A stretch of 64,000 bases of DNA from Alishewanella longhuensis (GCF_014653435.1 NZ_BNAO01000002.1:29730-93729), one strand, 5' to 3'. Positions 42,288-51,566 are shown, counted from the first letter of the stretch. Notes: a model not told the origin generated them from the letters alone. Numbers and translations are program-made.

Positions 42288-43559
42288 CTAGCTAGCGCGT
42301 GGTTTCGCCTTGGCTTTTGCTTTCGGCTTTTGACTTTTTTGCAGATCAATAGTGGTTTCAGTGGCTTTATTAGAACGCCCTGTCAGTACCTTGCGTGAGA
42401 TAGTTTTTAACAAAGATCCCCGATTACTCACTTCAAACCCCGGTTTAACCACCCGCTTGATACTGCTACCAATCAGCTTTTGGATACGCTCTAAGGTTTG
42501 CTCTTCTTCGCGACTGACAAAAGAAATGGCATTACCCGAGGCGCCAGCACGGCCAGTGCGGCCGATACGGTGCACATAGTCTTCCGGTAAATACGGCAGA
42601 TTAAAGTTAACCACGTAGTCCAGGCCCTGAATATCCAAACCGCGGGCAGCGACTTCAGTGGCAATTAACACCTGTAATTTTGCTGATTTAAAATCGGCGA
42701 TAGCGCGCCGTCTGGTACCCTGGCTCTTATCACCATGGCAAACCGCCGCATTCACTTTGTTTTTTTGCAGATCGGCTAACAAGCGGTCGGCTTGCTCTTT
42801 GGTACTGGTAAACACCAACACCTGAAACCAATTATGCTCAGCAAGTAATTGTTCAAACAACTCGATTTTACGGCTTTCTTCTACCGGATAAACCACATGA
42901 TTGACCGTATCAGCCGTACTATTGGTTTTGGCGACACGAATTTGTTGATGGTTTTTCAGGATCTTATGCGATAACTCATTGACCGCCGGTGAGGTTGTCG
43001 CGGAAAACAGCATGGTTTGACGTGAATCAGCAGTCATTTGCAGTAACTTTAACACATCGGTGCTAAAGCCCATATCCAGCATGCGATCGGCTTCATCCAG
43101 CACCACAAACTCGACATCACTTAAAATCACGTTACCCAGTGCCATATGCTCTAGCAAACGGCCCGGTGTACTGATCACTAAATCAACACCTGCAATGAGT
43201 TTATTGGCCTGGCCACCCATTTTTACCCCACCGTACAGCGCGGTAACACTAATGGGCAAAAACTGCGCATAAGCCGTTATGGCATTGGCAATTTGTTCGG
43301 CTAATTCCCGGGTTGGCGTAAGAATTAACGCTCTTGGGCGACGTTCGGTGGTGGCTTTGGGTTTATCCAGCATCCGCTGTAAAACCGGAATCGCAAAAGC
43401 GGCCGTTTTACCGGTACCGGTTTGCGCGGTAACTTGTAAATCTTTACCACGACGGGCTGGCACTATGGCCTGTGCCTGTACCGGTGTCATTTCACTGTAA
43501 CCGCATGCCAGCAAGGCGCGTTGTAAATCGGGTGCTAAATCTAACGATGAAAATTGCAT
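42288..43559 (-). CDS. DEAD-box ATP-dependent RNA helicase, RhlE-like
   Basis: A 423-aa helicase started at the ATG at 43559 (AGAGGA upstream). Q motif YSEMTPVQAQAI, motif I AQTGTGKT, motif Ia PTRELAEQ, motif II DEAD, motif III SAT, motif V ARGLDIQ and motif VI HRIGRTGRAG are all present. A basic low-complexity tail (KAKAKAKPRAS) follows. The start MQFSSLDLAPDLQRAL resembles RhlE. It probably remodels rRNA or mRNA, often at low temperature. Confidence 0.9.
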   Translation of the reverse strand: MQFSSLDLAPDLQRALLACGYSEMTPVQAQAIVPARRGKDLQVTAQTGTGKTAAFAIPVLQRMLDKPKATTERRPRALILTPTRELAEQIANAITAYAQFLPISVTALYGGVKMGGQANKLIAGVDLVISTPGRLLEHMALGNVILSDVEFVVLDEADRMLDMGFSTDVLKLLQMTADSRQTMLFSATTSPAVNELSHKILKNHQQIRVAKTNSTADTVNHVVYPVEESRKIELFEQLLAEHNWFQVLVFTSTKEQADRLLADLQKNKVNAAVCHGDKSQGTRRRAIADFKSAKLQVLIATEVAARGLDIQGLDYVVNFNLPYLPEDYVHRIGRTGRAGASGNAISFVSREEEQTLERIQKLIGSSIKRVVKPGFEVSNRGSLLKTISRKVLTGRSNKATETTIDLQKSQKPKAKAKAKPRAS

Positions 43560-43656
43560 ATAGGTTCCTCTGCAATGTAACTGTATGAGGACCTCGAGAT
43601 GCACAAAGCTGGCAAAACGTTAAATCCTAATGTGTTGCTGTGTATAATACTAAGTG

Positions 43657-43974
43657 CTACTCAGCGCTCTCAAGATCAAAATCGAGATCGGTGCGTGGTT
43701 TAAACTTAGATGCCTTGGCCAGGATCTCCAGGTAAAACTGGGGATATTCCTGTGCTACTGCTGCATCAATATGTTTATTAATTTCCGAGTTAAAAATTTT
43801 AACTGCGGTTTCTTCTGATGCACCAAACCGACAATCAAACGCCCAGTAATCTTGCCCTGCAGGCAAGGCTTTGCCGCGCTCGCGTCTTAAATATTTTTTA
43901 ATATCATGCTTAATCGAATCTACTAAGCGCGCGGTATTCAGTTTTGGGTGGGTTAACGCGAATGTTTTTTTCAT
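43657..43974 (-). CDS. DUF6172-family conserved protein
   Basis: A 105-aa cytoplasmic protein. MKKTFALTHPKLNTARLVDSIKHD and LRRERGKALPAGQDYWAFDCRFG match the conserved DUF6172 pattern as I remember it. The function is unknown. It lies upstream of the helicase gene on the same strand, about 100 bp away. Confidence 0.65.
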   Translation of the reverse strand: MKKTFALTHPKLNTARLVDSIKHDIKKYLRRERGKALPAGQDYWAFDCRFGASEETAVKIFNSEINKHIDAAVAQEYPQFYLEILAKASKFKPRTDLDFDLESAE

Positions 43975-44082
43975 TAAAATTCCTACAGGTGTACACTAAG
44001 CGTAAACAAAGCACGCTTCTGGGCGCATATTCTACATGGATCTGCCACAGATAACTGCCACTATCTGCTATTTCAGCGTAAA

Positions 44083-44910
44083 TCATTGCCCTTTTGCGCA
44101 TAAAGCGGCTTTGGGGCCAGCCGCCAGCTCCAGTTGACAAGCTTCTTCCCTTGCCAGATAAGCATGGTAAATCTTGCTTAACTCCCCTTGTTGCATCAAC
44201 TGTTGTATTAATTGTTGCCAAGCTTCAGCTTGGCTAGCACTAAAGGTCTGCCGTTGTAATACTAGGTGATGTGCTGTACCGGTTAACTCGGGTGCCCAAT
44301 CTAATAACTGGTATAAACCTTGATCGAGCTCGTCGGCTAAAAAATAGCGGTAAATAGGCGGCTGCGAAAACATCGCCTGGATCCGCCCCCGCTTTAACGC
44401 ATAAAACAGCGTGGGTGCATCAGGGTAATACAGCACCCGTTGTGTTTCCGCTAAGACAGTCAGAATCTTATCCAGCGGTTCTCCATGCTTAAAACCGCGT
44501 ACAGCGCCAAAGTACAGGTTAGTATCAGCAATAAAACCTGCCGCATCCCGCTGCTCTCTCGGCAGGCTGGCCGGCACAATAAGGTAGTTTTTCAGCTGCA
44601 TATAAGGGATAAACCAGCTATGTTTAGCGCGCTCTTCCGTTAAAATGCCGGTACTGGTCATATCAAGTAGTCCCTGCTCCAGATTGTACCAGGTGCGGGC
44701 CCGTGGCATGACTTCAGCCGTCAAATTACAGCCGGTGCGGTTTTGCAGTAACTGCAGCAAATCATGGTCTATACCGGTTCTGTCCTCACGGTAGATATGG
44801 CCATAATAGAACAGCCCTACCAGCAAGGGTCTATCAGGGCAATAACGTTCTGAAGCACCTAAGGGCAAACTAAAGCAGAGTAAAATAAACACGCAGCAAG
44901 ACCTAAGCAT
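44083..44910 (-). CDS. Periplasmic solute-binding (SBP_bac_3-like) protein
   Basis: A 275-aa protein started at the ATG at 44910 (AGGAGG upstream). The signal peptide is residues 1-18 (CCVFILLCFSLPLGA). The two-lobed binding-protein pattern is present: LLVGLFYYGHIYREDRTGIDHDLLQLL at the start and QRVLYYPDAPTLFYALKRGRIQAM in lobe 2. There is no adjacent transporter or GGDEF domain, so it is an orphan of the type found widely in Shewanella-like bacteria. The ligand is unknown. Four cysteines (near residues 24, 77, 262 and 273) could form disulfides. Confidence 0.7.
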   Translation of the reverse strand: MLRSCCVFILLCFSLPLGASERYCPDRPLLVGLFYYGHIYREDRTGIDHDLLQLLQNRTGCNLTAEVMPRARTWYNLEQGLLDMTSTGILTEERAKHSWFIPYMQLKNYLIVPASLPREQRDAAGFIADTNLYFGAVRGFKHGEPLDKILTVLAETQRVLYYPDAPTLFYALKRGRIQAMFSQPPIYRYFLADELDQGLYQLLDWAPELTGTAHHLVLQRQTFSASQAEAWQQLIQQLMQQGELSKIYHAYLAREEACQLELAAGPKAALCAKGQ

Positions 44911-45004
44911 AAACCAATTCCTCCTGAATTTGGCCTTAAGTTTAGTCAAGAAAATGCGTGATGCTGGCAGAAATGGCGTTAAATAGCGCAGCATTGCAGC
45001 AAAG

Positions 45005-45589
45005 CTAAAACCCAAGTTTTTGGCTCAGATAAAGCAATGCGGCTAAATTAAGCACGACGGTAAACCAAAACTGCCATAAAAACGACCGTTTTTGCGATTT
45101 ATGCCGCAGGTAGCGCTGTGCCAGTAAGGCGCCAGGCCAACCGCCCAGCAGTGACACAAATTGCAGAGTTGATTCAGGTGTGCGCCAGCGGCCAGCCTGC
45201 GCTTTGCGTTTATCAAACCAATAACTAAGGTAAGTAAAAATACTGAGTAACAAGTAGCCCGCCACAATAAAGGCAGGTAGTTTGCCCTGCCAAAACGCCA
45301 ACAACAATCCAGCAAAAAATAGCATCACCCCTAGCAATGGCAGAGCAGAAGCTGTTTTTGGCGCTTTGAGACGTAACTTTTCGCCAGCAAAGGTCACACT
45401 CGCCGCCTGAAGTCGCCCCTTGCTATCCTGACTAACGGTATAGGTTACGACTTCACCGATGACGGGGCGTCGTGCCCTATTTTGTAGTGCTTTAATATGT
45501 AAAAATACCCGCTCACCTTTTAGCATTGGCTGAATAAACCCAAAGCCTTTTTCATCATCCCACTGGGTAATCTTTCCTTTTAACCGCAT
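45005..45589 (-). CDS. Cold-shock domain fused to DUF1294 membrane domain
   Basis: A 194-aa fusion. Residues 1-66 form a cold-shock OB fold (GKITQWDDEKGFGFIQP with RNP1-like GFGFI, and VFLHIKAL). Residues 80-194 are a DUF1294 membrane domain with four helices and the signature SLLGGWPGALLAQRYLRHKS. The fusion is widespread in proteobacteria. A role in nucleic-acid binding at the membrane is only inference. Confidence 0.85.
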   Translation of the reverse strand: MRLKGKITQWDDEKGFGFIQPMLKGERVFLHIKALQNRARRPVIGEVVTYTVSQDSKGRLQAASVTFAGEKLRLKAPKTASALPLLGVMLFFAGLLLAFWQGKLPAFIVAGYLLLSIFTYLSYWFDKRKAQAGRWRTPESTLQFVSLLGGWPGALLAQRYLRHKSQKRSFLWQFWFTVVLNLAALLYLSQKLGF

Positions 45590-45730
45590 TAAAAATCCCT
45601 AATTTTTATCGTTTTAATCCAGATCGCCATAGGCAATCCTATTTTCAAATTGCGCACAACCAGCAAAGTCGTTAATCAGTTCCAAAACAAAATAACCGCT
45701 GCGACAACAAATATTAACTTGAACAATTAG

Positions 45731-45744
45731 ATTACACATGTAAT
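45731..45744. promoter_or_regulatory. BlaI-type operator 1
   Basis: ATTACACATGTAAT contains TACA-N2-TGTA, the core dyad bound by BlaI/MecI repressors, 37 bp before the blaI-like start. Confidence 0.65.
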
Positions 45745-45753
45745 AGTTTAAAT

Positions 45754-45767
45754 ATTACAACAGTAAT
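45754..45767. promoter_or_regulatory. BlaI-type operator 2, imperfect
   Basis: ATTACAACAGTAAT, a one-mismatch version of the first dyad, centred 23 bp downstream of it. Confidence 0.5.
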
Positions 45768-45780
45768 CAATGGTAACGAT

Positions 45781-46167
45781 ATGACTGAAATTAGCAATGC
45801 GGAACTGGTAGTGATGCAGGTTTTATGGCAAACCCCAAACATCAGCGCTAATGACGTGGTGGCAGCATTAGATAACGCCATAGAATGGCACGAAAAAACC
45901 GTAAAAACCCTATTAAACCGTTTAGTGGCGAAAGGGGCGCTGGGCTTTGAAAAAGACGGACGGGCCTATCTTTATTACCCCTTGATTGCCAAACAAGATT
46001 ATCAGCAGCAACAAAGCCGCAACTTTGTGGAGCGGCTGTTTGCTGGCCGCATTACCCCGCTGGTTGCCGGCTTTGCCAGGCAAAACAAGCTTAATGCTGA
46101 TGATGTTGCGCAACTCAAGCAGCTCATAGCGCACTGGGAGCAAGAGCAGGAGCAAAAACATGATTAA
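45781..46167 (+). CDS. BlaI/MecI/CopY-family repressor
   Basis: A 128-aa winged-helix repressor: ISNAELVVMQVLWQ, then WHEKTVKTLLNRLVAKGALGFEKDGRAYLYYPL with the recognition helix TVKTLLNRLV. BlaI-type repressors are cleaved after a signal from a membrane BlaR1 protease. Here that partner is the next gene, whose start overlaps this stop by eight bases. TACA-N2-TGTA operators upstream indicate autoregulation. No beta-lactamase gene is adjacent. Confidence 0.85.
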   Translation: MTEISNAELVVMQVLWQTPNISANDVVAALDNAIEWHEKTVKTLLNRLVAKGALGFEKDGRAYLYYPLIAKQDYQQQQSRNFVERLFAGRITPLVAGFARQNKLNADDVAQLKQLIAHWEQEQEQKHD

Positions 46168-47377
46168 CACCCTGTTAGAAGCCACTCTCCCGCTGTCCGT
46201 TTTGCTGGTGGTACTGCTGCTGGCACAGCACACCTTAATGTCACGGCTCGGTGCTGTTAATCTTTATGCCTTATGGCTGGCGGTACCGATGTTTTTGTTG
46301 GTTAAACTAACGGCTGCGGTAGTATCAAACAGCGGTTATCAGAACCCCGTTTACTATTTTACGGTGTCGTTACCAGCACTTACTGTACCAGAGCAGCTCA
46401 ACAGCTGGCTGCAAGCATCCTCCTGGTTAGCTCCCATTTGGTTAGCCGGCGTACTTGTTTGTCTAACCATGTTGGGGCTTAGCTACCTGCTTAGCCGGGC
46501 ACAGTTTTATCGGGCTTCCCCGGTTATCACAAAAGGCTTTTCCGGTTCCCGGCAAGCCGACGATCAAAATGGCCCCTGGATCACCGGCTTTCGCACCCCC
46601 AAGGTATTGCTCCCTAACGACTTTTTCAGCCGCTTTGATGCCACCCAGCAGCAACTGATCCTAAAGCATGAGCTCACGCACTGGCGCCGTGGCGACTTAC
46701 ATCTAAATTATCTGGCATTGGCTATCGTCAGTGTGTTCTGGTTTAACCCATTGGTTTGGCTGGCTTATCGTTATTACCGCCAAGCCCAGGAACTGGCTTG
46801 TGATGCCGAGGTTACCCGCAATGCGGGCAAGGTAGAAAAAATTGCTTATGGTTATGCTTTACTAAGCAGTACACAGCAGTCACCGCGCACCTGGTGGCCG
46901 CTTACTCATCATTACGGAGATTTTAACACTATGAAACAACGTATCACTCAGTTACAGCGCCAGCATGGCTTTAGTAAAACGATCTTACTTAGCACCATGG
47001 CTCTGGTGGTTATTGGTACATTATTACTGCAGCAACCGGTATTAGCCGAGGGCGCTAAATCTGCGCAACTGGCATCGGTTACCCGTATTGAACCGCGCTA
47101 TCCGATCCAGGCCGCACAACAAGGCATTTCTGGTTATGTGCGGCTTACTTTCGATGTCGATGCTCAAGGTAAGGTTAGCCATGTTCGCGTGGTAAAATCT
47201 TCACCTGAACAAGTGTTCGACAAAGAAGCGGTACGCGCCCTGGAACAATGGCAATATACCGCAACAGGTGTGGCACATAAAGATCAGCAAGTTCAGCTTA
47301 ATTTTGAACTCGATCTGATTGAATCTGATATTGAACAACTAAAGGTAACACCGACTACCGATAAGAGCACAAGTTAA
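46160..47377 (+). CDS. BlaR1-like M56 membrane protease with TonB C-terminal domain
   Basis: A 405-aa protein. Membrane helices lie at the N terminus (about 5-25, 35-52, 90-112), then the zinc-protease motif HELTH (H170-H174) with RRGDLHLNYLAL. A further helix lies near 275-292. The C-terminal region (about 305-390) is a TonB-type domain: RYPIQAAQQGISGYVRLTFDVD and WQYT. Classical BlaR1 ends in a penicillin-binding sensor; here it is replaced. It is translationally coupled to blaI. Confidence 0.85.
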   Translation: MINTLLEATLPLSVLLVVLLLAQHTLMSRLGAVNLYALWLAVPMFLLVKLTAAVVSNSGYQNPVYYFTVSLPALTVPEQLNSWLQASSWLAPIWLAGVLVCLTMLGLSYLLSRAQFYRASPVITKGFSGSRQADDQNGPWITGFRTPKVLLPNDFFSRFDATQQQLILKHELTHWRRGDLHLNYLALAIVSVFWFNPLVWLAYRYYRQAQELACDAEVTRNAGKVEKIAYGYALLSSTQQSPRTWWPLTHHYGDFNTMKQRITQLQRQHGFSKTILLSTMALVVIGTLLLQQPVLAEGAKSAQLASVTRIEPRYPIQAAQQGISGYVRLTFDVDAQGKVSHVRVVKSSPEQVFDKEAVRALEQWQYTATGVAHKDQQVQLNFELDLIESDIEQLKVTPTTDKSTS

Positions 47378-47404
47378 GCCTGAAAACCGTGGGCTTTTTT
47401 AAAG

Positions 47405-47460
47405 TGCAATAAGGCAGCGTTTTGCGCAGCGTCTTCAATGACGCTGCGTTATTGCATTTT
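47405..47460. terminator. Bidirectional terminator between blaR1-like gene and GNAT gene
   Basis: CGCAGCGTC (47425-47433) and GACGCTGCG (47440-47448) form a 9-bp stem with loop TTCAAT. Outer arms TGCAATAA and TTATTGCA extend it, followed by TTTT on the plus strand. Confidence 0.8.
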
Positions 47461-47500
47461 CTGGTAGCTGGCCAGTAGTCTTGATAGCAAGGCTACGCCG

Positions 47501-48067
47501 CTATTTCGACTGGCCAGCAAAGGTGGCCGTGGCAAGCCGGTATAACACGGCATCAACATCACCCAGCGCATCCTGGTGTATATAGCGTTTAATAAACTGC
47601 ATGCCAAGCTTGCGCATCACACCGATGGAGCCCTCATTTGCCGGCATCGCAATTGCCGACAGGTATTTTACATGCTGGTTTTGCGCCAGTACGGCTTTTG
47701 CTACGGCCAGAGCAGCTTCGCTAGCATAGCCCTGCCCCCAATAGGCACGTTTAAAGCGCCAGCCTATTTCTACATCATCAAGGCTTGGCGTAGCGGTGTT
47801 AAAGCCCATTGGCCGAATCAATACCCAACCTAAATAGCTATTATCGGCTTGGCGCCGTACTTGCCAGATCCCAAAGCCTGTTGCCGGATCCCGGTATTTC
47901 GCCATCCGTGGTAGCATTACGTCCTTAATGGCTTGCATGCTGGTACAGTTACCACCATTGATATAGCGCATCACTTCTTCGTCTTGATCGACTTCAAATA
48001 ACAAGGCTGCATCTTGCTCAGATAGCAACTGAAAACTTAGACGCTGACTAGAGGGTATGTTTAACAT
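47501..48067 (-). CDS. GNAT-family N-acetyltransferase
   Basis: A 188-aa acetyltransferase of the RimJ/RimL-like group. DVEIGWRFKRAYWGQGYASEAA carries the acetyl-CoA pyrophosphate loop (RAYWGQGYA), and MPANEGSIGVMRKLGMQ is the motif B region. The substrate is unknown. It is transcribed alone. Confidence 0.85.
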   Translation of the reverse strand: MLNIPSSQRLSFQLLSEQDAALLFEVDQDEEVMRYINGGNCTSMQAIKDVMLPRMAKYRDPATGFGIWQVRRQADNSYLGWVLIRPMGFNTATPSLDDVEIGWRFKRAYWGQGYASEAALAVAKAVLAQNQHVKYLSAIAMPANEGSIGVMRKLGMQFIKRYIHQDALGDVDAVLYRLATATFAGQSK

Positions 48068-48223
48068 GGTGTTTGTATCCTTAATAACTACTTATTCCTT
48101 ACTAACAAGCCAACAGTGCTTTGCAAACTAACCACTGCCGGCTTAGCTGTTAATTCGCATAATCTGCACCCAATAACACGCACCTAAGCTTAGGTCGACA
48201 ACAGCAACAAGCTCAAAGTAGCC

Positions 48224-49132
48224 TTAGCGTAAAAACAACAATACCAAGGGTATGGTTAACATCGCAAAAAGTGTTTGCGCAGTAATAATCGCAGCCATTA
48301 AAGGCGCATCACCGCCTAACTGCCGGGCCAGGATATAAGCAGAAGTCGCCGTTGGCATGGCAGCAAAAATAATCAGCACCTGTGAGGCCAATGCAGAGAG
48401 TTGCAGCCCATATGCTACGCCCCAGGCAATAAGCGGGAACAGCAAAAGTTTAATCGCCGATGAGATATAAAGTACCCGGCCTGATGATCTAAGCGCACGT
48501 AAATCGAGCGCCGCACCAACTGACAGCAACCCCAAAGGCAAGGCCATTTGCCCAAGTAATCCTAGCGTGGCAGAGAGCGTTGCAGGCAGTCCACCCAATA
48601 GATTTAGCAGTACACCGGCAAAACAAGCGAGAATAAGCGGGTTCGTTGCTAAGGCCTTAAGCGTCGGCAGTAGATTTGCAAACAAACCTTTCTCGCTGGC
48701 AAAAACCAGTACACAGAGGATATTTAAAACCGGGATCATCACAGCAGCAATAATCGCCGCTATCACTAAGCCTGCTGCAGACAATAACGCCGAGGTCGTG
48801 GCAAGCGCAACAAAGGTATTAAAGCGCATACTGCCTTGATAAAACGATGTGTAAGCGGCAAAGCCTACCCCCAATGGCTTTTTTAGCAATAAGCAAATAC
48901 CACTGACTAATGCCAACAAGATCAGCACAGCCATTACAATCTGCAACGACTCTGCGCCTGAAAGACTGGCCTGACTCAGGCTATTAATAAGTAATGCGGG
49001 GAAAAGCAGATAGTAAGTAAGGCGCTCTGCCGGTGCCCAAAAGCCCTCGCCGGGAAAGCCATGGCGACGGGCAAAGAACCCCACCATTAGTAACGCAAAA
49101 ACAGGCACTAATGCCAAAATTATCTGTAGCAT
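48224..49132 (-). CDS. AEC-family transporter
   Basis: A 302-aa auxin-efflux-carrier type permease with about ten helices. It has MVGFFARRHGF near the N terminus, LPLGLLSVGAALDLRAL in the middle, and AAMPTATSAYILARQLGGD in the characteristic second inverted half. Bacterial AEC proteins transport malonate, malate or other small acids; the substrate is not known here. Upstream 49133-49370 shows no gene. Confidence 0.8.
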   Translation of the reverse strand: MLQIILALVPVFALLMVGFFARRHGFPGEGFWAPAERLTYYLLFPALLINSLSQASLSGAESLQIVMAVLILLALVSGICLLLKKPLGVGFAAYTSFYQGSMRFNTFVALATTSALLSAAGLVIAAIIAAVMIPVLNILCVLVFASEKGLFANLLPTLKALATNPLILACFAGVLLNLLGGLPATLSATLGLLGQMALPLGLLSVGAALDLRALRSSGRVLYISSAIKLLLFPLIAWGVAYGLQLSALASQVLIIFAAMPTATSAYILARQLGGDAPLMAAIITAQTLFAMLTIPLVLLFLR

Positions 49133-49370
49133 TTTCTTTCCTCAAGCCTTCGATAACAAAGGCACTGCCTGAGTATCCCCCGCTTTCTAAGCAAATTCCC
49201 GGGGGCTTAAATTTGACGTTTTCTGGTTAGATTTTGTTCTTCTGGCGGCGTTTATATCGCGAAACGAGGAGTGCGATACGCGGTACCCGATTTAGCCATT
49301 CTAAAACGCTTTCTTCTTAGGCCGACCACTCTAAATTCAATAACGGCTGTAACCAGGTTGTTCTAAGCTC

Positions 49371-49790
49371 TCAGCCGAGTGATTTTCGTGGGCGTGCCAG
49401 TAAATAACCTACCCAGGCGAATGGGAAATAGGCGCCGATTAAATCAACAACAATAAACCAGGTGGGTGCGGGGATCATCTTAGCAGCAAGAATACCACCA
49501 ATAAAAAAGCAGCTTCCTACAATTAACGCACTAAACAGCCTGTGTTGCACCGCTATTTTCGCAGCAATAAAAGCGCCCAACAGGGTACCAACAGCATGAG
49601 CCAAAAAAGGAAAAATAAAATGTCGAACTTCGAGTTGTGGTAAGGCTGCACTGATGCCTTCAGCAGTTGTCATATCCACACCCGGTGGCAGCGCAATAAT
49701 ATGACCACTCACGGTAATAAGTGCCATATTGACCAGGCTTCCAACAATAAGCCCAAGTAAAACAGCAAACAGTAGTTTTAACCATGCCAT
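49371..49790 (-). CDS. Hypothetical four-helix membrane protein
   Basis: A 139-aa protein with four membrane segments (about 5-25, 60-80, 85-105 and 112-132). The polar loop PPGVDMTTAEGISAALP lies between helices 1 and 2, and the end is basic (LLARPRKSLG). The family is not recognised. It follows the coiled-coil gene by 14 bp on the same strand, so the two are probably one operon. Confidence 0.6.
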   Translation of the reverse strand: MAWLKLLFAVLLGLIVGSLVNMALITVSGHIIALPPGVDMTTAEGISAALPQLEVRHFIFPFLAHAVGTLLGAFIAAKIAVQHRLFSALIVGSCFFIGGILAAKMIPAPTWFIVVDLIGAYFPFAWVGYLLARPRKSLG

Positions 49791-49804
49791 GCAAAATACG
49801 CCTT

Positions 49805-50275
49805 TTACTTTTTCAAACTACTCGCCTCAAGTATTGGCAAGCCAGCTTCGGTTGGGATATAAATCCGTTCACCATTACCATCTTGCAACCCTTTAATCCA
49901 GATGTAACGCAGATATTCTGAGTTTCCTTTTAACGACTCACCAATTATTCTGTTCGACTCGGCAGCGGCTTTTGCTCGCTCAATATCAGCCAAACCTTCA
50001 GCTTTCGCTTTCACCAGTGCAGCTTTACCTTCAGCCTCAGCTAAGGTTACTCTGGCATTGGCTTGCATAAGTGACGCAGTTTCACGAGCTCTGGCTTCTT
50101 CAATTAAGATTTGCTTACTCCACTCAGCTTCTTTGAGTGCCGCTCTGCCGCTCATTTCCATGCGATAGAGGTTATATTTCGGCCAAGCCCAAAGTGAAAG
50201 TACAATAAAGCCAATAATGGCAAAAAATAAGAAGATAACTGAGCCTAACGCTAAAACTTGTCTATTTTGATACAT
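49805..50275 (-). CDS. Membrane-anchored coiled-coil protein, SPFH/band-7 tail-like
   Basis: A 156-aa protein with one N-terminal helix (about 10-32) and a long Ala/Glu/Lys/Arg-rich coiled coil (about 40-115, LAEAEGKAALVKAKAEGLADIERAKAAA). A short C-terminal segment reads EYLRYIWIKGL. This pattern matches the part of band-7/prohibitin-type proteins after the SPFH domain; the SPFH domain itself is missing. It probably assembles into oligomers on the membrane. It is in operon order with the DUF2059-like gene upstream (98 bp) and the four-helix gene downstream. Confidence 0.6.
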   Translation of the reverse strand: MYQNRQVLALGSVIFLFFAIIGFIVLSLWAWPKYNLYRMEMSGRAALKEAEWSKQILIEEARARETASLMQANARVTLAEAEGKAALVKAKAEGLADIERAKAAAESNRIIGESLKGNSEYLRYIWIKGLQDGNGERIYIPTEAGLPILEASSLKK

Positions 50276-50354
50276 CTTAATTTCCTTGGTATTCAGTGCA
50301 AAATTATCAGCCTACCCACTACGTCTAAAACGTTAGCCTAAATTTATTGCTCGA

Positions 50355-50379
50355 AAGTAACGGTTTAACGCCGTTACTT
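50355..50379 (-). terminator. Hairpin overlapping the DUF2059-like stop codon
   Basis: AAGTAACGG and CCGTTACTT form a 9-bp stem with loop TTTAACG. The stem contains the TAA stop of the minus-strand gene. Confidence 0.5.
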
Positions 50380-50838
50380 GGCAAGCATTTGCAAACGCTC
50401 TTCTTCTGCTTTAATCATAGCAACTAACTCGCCCATATTGGCTTGAACACGCGCCATACCAATTTGAGCGCCTTGGTTCATCAGTGTTGGCATTTTTTCT
50501 ATGGTTTTTTTACCGGTGTCGGTGGCATAGAATTTATTAATTTCCCGTAGTTCAGCTGCAGTGAACTCAGTCGAGTACATTTTAATAAACTCTGGTTTTA
50601 AACTGTTCCAGCTCATGTAAGTGCTAAAAAATTGCATCATGACATCTTTATATGGCAACAGTTCTGGGTTTTGCTGTAACTGTAAATCCATCATTTGTGA
50701 TATGGAGTGGTGCATTAATGCCTCCATCTCCATACTTTCCAGCAGCATTTCTGCCTGTATTTCTGCTTCAGAACTGGCATAAACCGCGGGTACTAAGCCT
50801 AAAAAGGCAATCAATACAGATGCTCTCAACACTTTCAT
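50374..50838 (-). CDS. Exported DUF2059-family protein
   Basis: A 154-aa protein with signal peptide (residues 1-22, ending VYAS) and an all-helical domain. FIKMYSTEFTAAELREINKFYATDTGKKTIEKMPTL is the DUF2059 signature. It is probably periplasmic; the family function is unknown. AAGGAAAAG precedes the ATG. Confidence 0.8.
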   Translation of the reverse strand: MKVLRASVLIAFLGLVPAVYASSEAEIQAEMLLESMEMEALMHHSISQMMDLQLQQNPELLPYKDVMMQFFSTYMSWNSLKPEFIKMYSTEFTAAELREINKFYATDTGKKTIEKMPTLMNQGAQIGMARVQANMGELVAMIKAEEERLQMLAK

Positions 50839-50996
50839 TTTCTTTTCCTTGATTCACATAGCCTTATAACAAGGCGTCAGATATTACAGCGTCCGGCTTA
50901 ATTAACCGGAAAGGCATGCAACTTGTAAACATGATGTAATGAATATTACTCTGCCCGAGAATACTTTACAACGTGCTAACGCTAAAGCTGGCATAG

Positions 50997-51566
50997 TCAC
51001 CTTGCCGCCGTTAACTCCGCGGCAAAATCGGTAAAACTTTGCAGATCAAAAGCCTGTGACGCCGGGTTCATAAAACCATGTTCATAGGGCGTAACGACCG
51101 CATCAACCTTTGCCTTTTGCGATAACGCCAAACACAGATCCGTTACCGCAAAATGCGGTTCACTGGCGGCAAGAATAACCTTAACAGCTATTTGGGGCTG
51201 TAAATCCAGATGCTTATAGATTTGCCCCGGATAAAACAATACCCCATGCTGAATACGGCTATGGCAACCTTGCTCGCCCGCAATAGCCCACCACAATGCG
51301 CTAGCGCCAGCGCTAAAACCAATAGCTAAATTAATCGGCTCATTCCATGACGCTAAATGCCTCGCCACCAGCTCAGCGTACTGCTCATGACCACACTGTG
51401 CCGTATAGGCTGCGTATGCCTGTTGCTCTGATAAAAAGGCTTGAGACTTACCCTGATAAGGATCCAACAAGGTAAATTGCCGCTCAGGCGCAGCCAAGGC
51501 GCTAAGCAATGGCTGTAAACCATGGCATTGGCCGAAAATATCCGTAACAATTAAAAAGTGCTGCAT
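50997..51566 (-). CDS. Dienelactone-hydrolase-like alpha/beta hydrolase
   Basis: A 189-aa small cytoplasmic alpha/beta hydrolase. IVTDIFG lies near the N terminus, GFSAGAS holds a serine nucleophile at S85, and YEHGFMNP has the candidate base H163. Dienelactone hydrolases proper use cysteine, so this serine version is a relative of unknown substrate. It is transcribed alone. Confidence 0.65.
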   Translation of the reverse strand: MQHFLIVTDIFGQCHGLQPLLSALAAPERQFTLLDPYQGKSQAFLSEQQAYAAYTAQCGHEQYAELVARHLASWNEPINLAIGFSAGASALWWAIAGEQGCHSRIQHGVLFYPGQIYKHLDLQPQIAVKVILAASEPHFAVTDLCLALSQKAKVDAVVTPYEHGFMNPASQAFDLQSFTDFAAELTAAR

